In this document: positions 1 to 4,500 of the stretch, piece by piece | How the letters are laid out: every line of letters begins with the position of its first letter | Position numbering within the stretch: the stretch's first letter is position 1 | From: Candidatus Hecatellales archaeon ex4484_218 | GTDB lineage: Archaea > Thermoproteota > Bathyarchaeia > Hecatellales > Hecatellaceae | Length of the DNA: 5,438 bases | Assembly (NCBI GenBank): GCA_002254975.1 | Contig: NJEB01000052.1 | Location: 1-5,438 of the forward strand | Direction of reading: 5' to 3' | Notes under the pieces: model-generated | What the model saw: only the letters and a program-made list of their open reading frames with translations | Databases searched by the model: none | Told to the model about the DNA's origin: nothing | Position numbers and translations under genes: made by a program

Positions 1-163
1 TAAACTTATGGATGGACAAGAACAACTTTTAAGAACATTAGATGGACAAACTTATCTATGGTGGGTTTTTTCTCAAACAATTGAGGAACTTCATGGAAAC
101 CAGGAAGAATTAACCATAGTTTACAAGCCTAAAGAAAAATACAAGCCTATGACAAAAATTTGA
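1..163 (+). CDS. C-terminal fragment of an unrecognised protein (5' end outside the window)
   Basis: An open frame enters at the left edge (first full codon at base 2) and runs 53 codons to a TGA at 161-163. The visible tail has the segments LMDGQEQLLRTLDGQTYLWW and VFSQTIEELHGNQEEL and ends in a lysine-rich tail, KPKEKYKPMTKI. It looks soluble, with no membrane segment or cysteine motif. An in-frame ATG at 8 could in principle start a 51-residue protein, but a larger gene cut by the window edge is more likely. I do not recognise the family. The stop codon overlaps the Shine-Dalgarno of the next gene, so the two are probably in one transcript, which hints at, but does not show, a link to tRNA thiolation. 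That it is coding is supported by the tight junction and normal codon use. The function is unknown. Confidence 0.7.
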   Translation, partial: KLMDGQEQLLRTLDGQTYLWWVFSQTIEELHGNQEELTIVYKPKEKYKPMTKI

Positions 164-167
164 GGTG
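162..167 (+). promoter_or_regulatory. Shine-Dalgarno site for the tRNA thiolase gene
   Basis: GAGGTG matches the archaeal anti-Shine-Dalgarno and lies 10 bases before the ATG at 178. It is only one base from the ATG at 169 and falls after the TTG at 160, so it decides the start at 178. It overlaps the TGA (161-163) of the upstream gene, which suggests translational coupling. It is the only strong Shine-Dalgarno seen in the window. Confidence 0.8.
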
Positions 168-177
168 GATGTTAAAC

Positions 178-1110
178 ATGGTTAAATGTAGTCGATGTTT
201 AACCAATCCAGCTATAACAAGAATACCTTATGCTAAACTTAACTTATGTAAAACATGTTTTAACAGTTTTATCCTTAAAAGAGTTAAAGAAACAGTTGAA
301 AAATATCGGATGTTTAATTTAGATGATAAGGTTGCTGTTGCTGTTTCAGGTGGTAAAGATAGTGCTGTTTTACTTCATAGTTTAAAACAAGTTTACCCTA
401 AGGTTGAATTTTCTGTTTTCCATATAAACCTTGGTATTAAAGAATATTCTGAAAATTGTTTAAAAAAGGTTAAGGCTTTAACAAAAAATCTTGATATGGA
501 ATTTTATGTTTACAACCTAAAAACTGAGAAAGGTTTAAGTATAGATGATTTTGAAAAAACAAGATTTAAAAGAAAAATTTGCTCGGTTTGCGGAACAATT
601 AAAAGACAAGTTTTTAATGAGGTTTCAGAAAAACTTGGAGCAGATGTTTTAGCTACAGGCCATAATCTAGATGATATGGTTGAAATTATGTTTTCTAATT
701 TTTTAGCCGGAGATTTTGAACAATTAGTAAAACTTAAACCAGTTATCCCACCTTTCCACCCAAAACTTGTAAAAAAAGTTAAACCTCTTTTCCGAATACC
801 GGAAAAAGAGTTAAGTCTTTATGCACTTATTAACAACCTACCCGTCCGAGAAGTAGAATGCCCTCATGTTAAAGGTTCAAGAATGATTAAAAGAAAAAAA
901 CTTTTAGAAATTTTTTCAGAAGAAAACCCTAACTTTAAATTTCAACTTTTATCAGTTTTTCTTAAAAAATTGATTCCAATTTTGGATGAAAAATTTAAAC
1001 AACAAAAAAGTTTTACTGTATGTGAAATTTGCGGATTTCCAGCTTTAACCCCTATTTGTGGAAGTTGTAAAAAAGTTTTAGAGGTTAAAACCATTCTCAG
1101 CAAAGTTTAA
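178..1110 (+). CDS. tRNA 2-thiouridine synthase, TtuA/Ncs6 (TIGR00269) family
   Basis: This 310-residue protein is a cytosolic PP-loop tRNA thiolase. In this family ATP adenylates a uridine C2 and sulfur from a ubiquitin-like carrier replaces the oxygen. Visible in order: an N-terminal zinc knuckle (C4, C7, C24, C27); the PP-loop SGGKDS at 57-62 that binds ATP; CSVCG with C135 and C138, followed by KR; GHNLDD at 161-166; C228 in VECP; and a C-terminal zinc knuckle (C282, C285, C294, C297). C135, C138 and C228 correspond to the three cysteines that hold the catalytic iron-sulfur cluster in TtuA. Length is normal for the family and no key residue is missing. The ATG at 178 is chosen because the Shine-Dalgarno at 162-167 fits it and the first zinc knuckle starts three residues later. 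Sequence alone does not separate TtuA (s2U54, thermophiles) from the NcsA/Ncs6 role at U34. Its last 11 codons, stop included, overlap the convergent DUF402 gene. Confidence 0.93.
   Translation: MVKCSRCLTNPAITRIPYAKLNLCKTCFNSFILKRVKETVEKYRMFNLDDKVAVAVSGGKDSAVLLHSLKQVYPKVEFSVFHINLGIKEYSENCLKKVKALTKNLDMEFYVYNLKTEKGLSIDDFEKTRFKRKICSVCGTIKRQVFNEVSEKLGADVLATGHNLDDMVEIMFSNFLAGDFEQLVKLKPVIPPFHPKLVKKVKPLFRIPEKELSLYALINNLPVREVECPHVKGSRMIKRKKLLEIFSEENPNFKFQLLSVFLKKLIPILDEKFKQQKSFTVCEICGFPALTPICGSCKKVLEVKTILSKV
1069..1074 (-). terminator. Possible T-tract terminator for the FAU-1/DUF402 gene
   Basis: Just beyond the minus-strand stop (1078-1080), the minus strand reads a run of six T, opposite AAAAAA at 1069-1074. 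Archaeal RNA polymerase stops at U-rich tracts without needing a hairpin, so this is a plausible termination point inside the 3' end of the thiolase gene. The evidence is position and composition only, in an A/T-rich genome where such runs are common. Confidence 0.3.
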
Positions 1111-2115
1111 GTTTGGTTTTAGGTTTTGAGTTAAACTTAAAAAATCTTGATTTTCAGTAAGATTTTCCAAAAGTTTTTCAGCTATTTTTTTGGCTGTTTC
1201 AGCCAATTTTGGGTTAATAAATCCTTCCTCAACAATTTTTTCCAGAGTTGTTAGGTCGATGATTTCAGGTTGACCGTTAGATGGTTTTACAACATCAACC
1301 TCAAGGTCTACATATCTAGCTTTTCCAGGATAAAATTCTACTGGCGTATTTATGTTGTAAAATTCACCTTTAAGTTTTCCATCCCGTGAAAAATATGAAT
1401 GTTTAACTATCCATGAACCCTCAACAATTTCAGTAATTCCATAATCTCCCTCCTCCTTGGGTATTTTAAGTCCATCATAGGTTCCTTTACCCCTAAAATT
1501 TCTTCTAATTTTAAGAGTTTCTTGGTTTATATCAAAGATTTCTCCAGTAAGCTTCAAGGTTTGACCTGAAGGTTTAACATGGTCTATTTCAAATTTATCT
1601 CCAACCTTAAACTTAACAACAGATTTAAGTTTTTCCTCCAATTTTTCCTTTTCAAAACAATTTAAAAGTTCCCTTTCAACTTCATCCACCAATTTTGAGG
1701 CAAAAATTCTTAGTTTATGATGATTGGGGATGGTTGGGACAACTTCACTTCTAACTTTATCTAAAACCATTTTTGAAAGAAAAGGAAATTCTAGGTTAAA
1801 ACATCCATAACCAAACCATCCTTTTAGACTTTTTTCTCTAACAACAACATCTGGAAGAAAACTTTTTAATACAGATACAACAGCTTCAGCACCTTCAACA
1901 GTACCTAAAACAACAACCCCATGTTTGTCAAATCTATCTTTTATAAGAACCTCCCCAAACTCAAAACTAGTTTTTTTATTAAATCTTTTAGAGATAATTT
2001 TAGACATTCGAACAACAGGAAAATGTTCACTAAGAATTTTTGTTAGGGCTGTAGCATAGATACCTCTTATTTCAACTTTAGGTTTGGTTGAAGTCAAAGA
2101 GGACACCGGAAACAA
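1078..2115 (-). CDS. FAU-1-like RNA-binding ribonuclease-type protein with C-terminal DUF402 domain
   Basis: A protein of up to 345 residues, resembling archaeal FAU-1, a family described as AU-rich RNA-binding with RNase E/G-like activity. Residue numbers count from the TTG at 2115. The N-terminal hallmark is VEIRGIYATALTKIL at 14-28. YGCFNLEFP (103-111) and PTIPNHHKLR (127-136) follow. A DUF402 domain covers about 212-295, with FYNIN at 252-256, the acidic segment RYVDLEVDVV at 267-276 and EIIDLTTLEK at 284-293. The clustered acidic residues match the metal-binding part of DUF402 folds. A helical, charged tail follows. It is shorter than the roughly 470-residue Pyrococcus FAU-1 and seems to lack the S1-like middle domain. 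The start is uncertain: TTG 2115, GTG 2106 and TTG 2097 all keep the conserved domain, none has a Shine-Dalgarno, and the next ATG would cut into it. It is transcribed alone, divergent from the RPA operon. Confidence 0.85.
   Translation of the reverse strand: MFPVSSLTSTKPKVEIRGIYATALTKILSEHFPVVRMSKIISKRFNKKTSFEFGEVLIKDRFDKHGVVVLGTVEGAEAVVSVLKSFLPDVVVREKSLKGWFGYGCFNLEFPFLSKMVLDKVRSEVVPTIPNHHKLRIFASKLVDEVERELLNCFEKEKLEEKLKSVVKFKVGDKFEIDHVKPSGQTLKLTGEIFDINQETLKIRRNFRGKGTYDGLKIPKEEGDYGITEIVEGSWIVKHSYFSRDGKLKGEFYNINTPVEFYPGKARYVDLEVDVVKPSNGQPEIIDLTTLEKIVEEGFINPKLAETAKKIAEKLLENLTENQDFLSLTQNLKPNLNFAENGFNL
1111..1127 (+). terminator. Possible T-rich terminator for the thiolase gene
   Basis: Directly after the thiolase stop the plus strand reads three T runs separated by G or AG, of the type that ends archaeal transcripts. 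A short inverted repeat, TAAAACC (1086-1092) with GGTTTTA (1115-1121), flanks the junction with a 22-base loop. It is A/T-rich and long-looped, so it may be chance. The whole element lies inside the coding region of the convergent gene. Confidence 0.3.
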
Positions 2116-2132
2116 ACTTAAATTTAAAGTTT
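2114..2132. repeat. Short inverted repeat next to the DUF402 gene start
   Basis: AAACTT (2114-2119) and AAGTTT (2127-2132) form inverted arms around a 7-base AT spacer. The inner ten bases, TTAAATTTAA (2118-2127), are a perfect palindrome. It straddles the most upstream possible start codon of the minus-strand gene and overlaps a TATA-like element. It could be an operator, or simply a symmetric TATA box in AT-rich DNA. Confidence 0.35.
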
Positions 2133-2244
2133 AAGCATGCAGATATTCAATTTTTAGGCTTTACTTAACCCTAAAAACTTATTTTAAAGCCAACCTTTAA
2201 TACTTTATCCCCCAAAATCTTAACAGTTAACCATTCTAGCCTAC
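2116..2244. promoter_or_regulatory. Divergent promoter region between the FAU-1/DUF402 gene and the RPA operon
   Basis: This is the only real intergenic space in the window: 129 bp, strongly A/T-rich, between two divergent starts. TATA-like candidates for the plus-strand operon are CTTTAATACTTTAT at 2195-2208 and the TTATTTTAAA block at 2179-2188. For the minus-strand gene the candidates are TTTAAAATAAG, read on the minus strand at about 2188-2178, and CTTTAAATTTAAG at about 2129-2117. The last lies about 27 bases from the TTG at 2097, as expected for a leaderless transcript. Neither start codon has a convincing Shine-Dalgarno, which fits leaderless or short-leader mRNAs. Exact transcription starts cannot be settled from sequence. 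Confidence 0.55.
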
Positions 2245-3471
2245 ATGGGTTGGAAAAAATTGGAGAAAAACAGTTTCTTCTACGATTTTGAAACTTTAAT
2301 TAAAAAAATTTTAGATAAAAAGCCAGAATTAACAAAAGAAAAATTGATGGAACTTATTGAAAAGAAAAGGGTTGAAGCTAAAAATCTTTTAAATTTGGAG
2401 GGGGCAGCTTTTCTTGTTGCTTTAGACCTTGGAATTTCAGTTTTTGAGGAAGGACGGTTAACTACAAGAATGAAGATTAATGATTTAATCCCTAATCTTG
2501 GAGATGTTACTGTTTCTGGGAGGGTTTTAATGTTTTATCCAGTCCAAGAATTTACAAAAACTGATGGTTCAAAAGGTAAACTTCAAAGAGTTCTTGTTGG
2601 GGATGAATCTGGGATGGTTGAAGTTTTTGTTTGGAATGAAAAAGTTGATGAAATAGCCAAAGAAAACATCGAAGTAAATAGTTTGGTTAAAATTGAACAT
2701 GGATATACTCGAGAATCTATAGATGGAAGAGTTGAGTTGCATGTGGGTGATCGTGGGAAAATTTACCCATTAAAACCTCAACTTATTGAACATGAAATTC
2801 CACCCTACCATGAATTTTTTAAAAAAATAGGTGAAATGAAAAAAGGTATGAAAGATTTTAATTTTTCAGGGATTGTTGTTAAAACTTTTCCGGTTAAACA
2901 TTTTAGTAGACCAACTGGTGAAGGTAAGGTTCAAAGGTTAAGGGTTAAAGATGAAACTGGAGAGGTAAATCTTGTTGTTTGGGATAGTTTAGTTGAAGAA
3001 ACAGAAAAAATTCAGGTTGGAGACCAAATTGAAGTTTTAAGAGGAACGGTAAAAGAAAACATGATTGGAGAGTTGGAGGTTCATGTTGGTAAACGTTCAA
3101 AAATTAAAATTGTTTCTAAAGCAGAAATTCCACCTGAAACCATGATGGTTAAACCTATACCCATAAATCAAATAGAACCTGAAAAAAGAGGTTTAATTGT
3201 TGAAGGAACAATAACTGGAAATTTTGGTGTTAAAGAGGTAACCTTAAAAGATGGAAGCAAAGTTAAAGTTGCTGAACTACTTTTAACCGATGAAACCGGA
3301 GAAATTAAGGTTTCGGCTTGGAGAGAACATGCTGAAATTTTATCAAAATTTCCCGTTGGTATAAGAATTAGATTAAAAAATGTTTCATCAAAAATGGGGA
3401 TTGGAGGAAATGTTGAATTAGCAACTATAAGCTCAACCATCCTAGAAGTTTTACCATCCAAAAAAGTTTAA
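2245..3471 (+). CDS. Archaeal RPA-like single-stranded DNA-binding protein with three OB folds
   Basis: A 408-residue protein of the archaeal replication protein A (COG1599-type) family, which coats single-stranded DNA during replication, recombination and repair. A helical N-terminal domain (about 12-66) carries the segment KNLLNLEGAAFLVALDLGI seen at the front of many archaeal RPAs. Three OB folds follow at about 77-176, 194-290 and 303-404. Each has the same motif, DE[ST]G followed by a Trp ten residues after the Asp: D120/W130, D236/W246 and D349/W359. OB1 and OB2 are the most alike, sharing SGxV, PVxxF and GKxQR, which suggests an internal duplication. There is no zinc finger: the sequence contains no cysteine. 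The ATG at 2245 is the first in frame and keeps the helical domain; no Shine-Dalgarno precedes it. It is the first gene of a tight three-gene operon. Binding to DNA rather than RNA is inferred from the family. Confidence 0.9.
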   Translation: MGWKKLEKNSFFYDFETLIKKILDKKPELTKEKLMELIEKKRVEAKNLLNLEGAAFLVALDLGISVFEEGRLTTRMKINDLIPNLGDVTVSGRVLMFYPVQEFTKTDGSKGKLQRVLVGDESGMVEVFVWNEKVDEIAKENIEVNSLVKIEHGYTRESIDGRVELHVGDRGKIYPLKPQLIEHEIPPYHEFFKKIGEMKKGMKDFNFSGIVVKTFPVKHFSRPTGEGKVQRLRVKDETGEVNLVVWDSLVEETEKIQVGDQIEVLRGTVKENMIGELEVHVGKRSKIKIVSKAEIPPETMMVKPIPINQIEPEKRGLIVEGTITGNFGVKEVTLKDGSKVKVAELLLTDETGEIKVSAWREHAEILSKFPVGIRIRLKNVSSKMGIGGNVELATISSTILEVLPSKKV

Positions 3472-3480
3472 AGATTAAAA

Positions 3481-4488
3481 ATGAGATTAAAAACAGGAAA
3501 AATCCCGGTAGAAATTTTAGAAAAAATTGTTTTTAAACATCTTGGCTCTAAAATTAACGGTTTAATTTTAGGTCCAAGTAAGGGTGAGGATGCTGCAGTT
3601 ATTAGAGTTGGAAAAAAACTTTTTGCTTTATCCTGTGACCCTATTAGTGGTGCTGTTAAAAATATTGGTTGGTTCGCTATAAACATTTGTTGTAATGATG
3701 TTGCGGTTATGGGTGTTCAACCTAAATGGTTTTTAGGTTGTTTAATGTTACCTAAAAATACAACTCAAGAAACCATCAGAAAAATTTGTAGCCAAATGGA
3801 TAAAGCAGCAAAAAAGATTGGTGTTGGAATTATTGGTGGACATTGTGAGATAACACCTAACCTAAACCATCCATTGGTTGTAGGGTTTTGTATGGGTGAA
3901 ATAAAAAATGGGAAAATTACACCTACAAGCAATGTAAAAGTTAAGGATAAAATAGTTTTAACAAAAACTGTTGGTATAGAAGGAACAGCTATCCTAGCAT
4001 TTGATAAAGAAAATGTTTTAAGAAAAAAATTTGGATTAAAATTTGTAAAAGAAGCCCAAACATACCTTAAAAAAATAAGTATAGTTCAGGAAGCCTTAGA
4101 AGCATCAAAAATTGATGGTGTTCATGCAATGCATGACCCAACAGAAGGAGGTTTACTTGGAGGTTTATGGGAAATGGCTGAAGCATCAAATAAAGGATTT
4201 AAGATTTATGAGGAAAAAATCCCTATAGCCTACCATACAAAAGAAATCTGTAAATTTTTTAGAATTAATCCTTTAAAGCTTATTAGTTCAGGTTGTTTAC
4301 TTCTTTCAGTTCAACCAACAATTGTAGAAAAACTTCTAAAAAAATTTAGGCAAAAAAGAATTCAAGCAACAATTATTGGTGAAATCTTGGAAAATAAAAA
4401 TGTTAAACTTGTTGTTGGAAAAAATGGTAAAATTAAAAGTTTAAAAAAGCCTCCTCAGGATGAGTTATGGGTTGCTTTAAAAAGGTAA
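3481..4488 (+). CDS. HypE-like AIR synthase-related protein without the HypE C-terminal cysteine
   Basis: A 335-residue protein with the ATP-binding fold shared by PurM (AIR synthase), ThiL, SelD and HypE. Visible motifs: GKIPVEILEKIVF at the N-terminus (6-18); GPSKGEDAAVI at 31-41, the nucleotide-binding GxDAA segment; DPISGAVKNIGW at 53-64; NDVAVMG at 72-78; GIIGGHCEITP at 116-126; DPTEGG at 219-224; and SSGCLLLSV at 269-277. Family members use ATP to activate an oxygen atom of a substrate, usually as dimers. True HypE ends in a conserved cysteine that carries the carbamoyl/cyano group for [NiFe]-hydrogenase. This protein ends in DELWVALKR, and its last cysteine is C272, so that chemistry is not available. 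No other hyp gene is nearby. It resembles the uncharacterised archaeal HypE-like group, substrate unknown. It starts 9 bp after the RPA gene with no Shine-Dalgarno. The fold is secure; the function is not. Confidence 0.87.
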   Translation: MRLKTGKIPVEILEKIVFKHLGSKINGLILGPSKGEDAAVIRVGKKLFALSCDPISGAVKNIGWFAINICCNDVAVMGVQPKWFLGCLMLPKNTTQETIRKICSQMDKAAKKIGVGIIGGHCEITPNLNHPLVVGFCMGEIKNGKITPTSNVKVKDKIVLTKTVGIEGTAILAFDKENVLRKKFGLKFVKEAQTYLKKISIVQEALEASKIDGVHAMHDPTEGGLLGGLWEMAEASNKGFKIYEEKIPIAYHTKEICKFFRINPLKLISSGCLLLSVQPTIVEKLLKKFRQKRIQATIIGEILENKNVKLVVGKNGKIKSLKKPPQDELWVALKR

Positions 4489-4500
4489 AGATGAAAATTG

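Noticed and set aside
160..177. TTG at 160 or ATG at 169 as the thiolase start
   Set aside because: The strong GAGGTG at 162-167 lies after the TTG and is too close to the ATG at 169. It fits the ATG at 178, which also gives the family-typical N-terminus just before the first zinc cysteine.
2135..2140. GCATGC palindrome in the divergent promoter region
   Set aside because: A six-base palindrome is expected by chance, and no second copy or flanking symmetry is seen.
3168..3461. Open frame of 97 codons on the minus strand
   Set aside because: It lies wholly inside the third OB fold of the RPA gene, has a composition typical of an antisense shadow, and matches no recognisable family.
3468..3686. 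Open frame of 72 codons on the minus strand
   Set aside because: It is antisense to the conserved N-terminus of the HypE-like gene, with no promoter or ribosome binding site that stands out.
3481..4488. Naming the HypE-like protein as PurM, ThiL or SelD
   Set aside because: The protein shares the fold, but the motif order with DPISGAVKNIGW, NDVAVMG and DPTEGG is closest to HypE-like proteins. There are no pur, thi or selenium-related genes around it.
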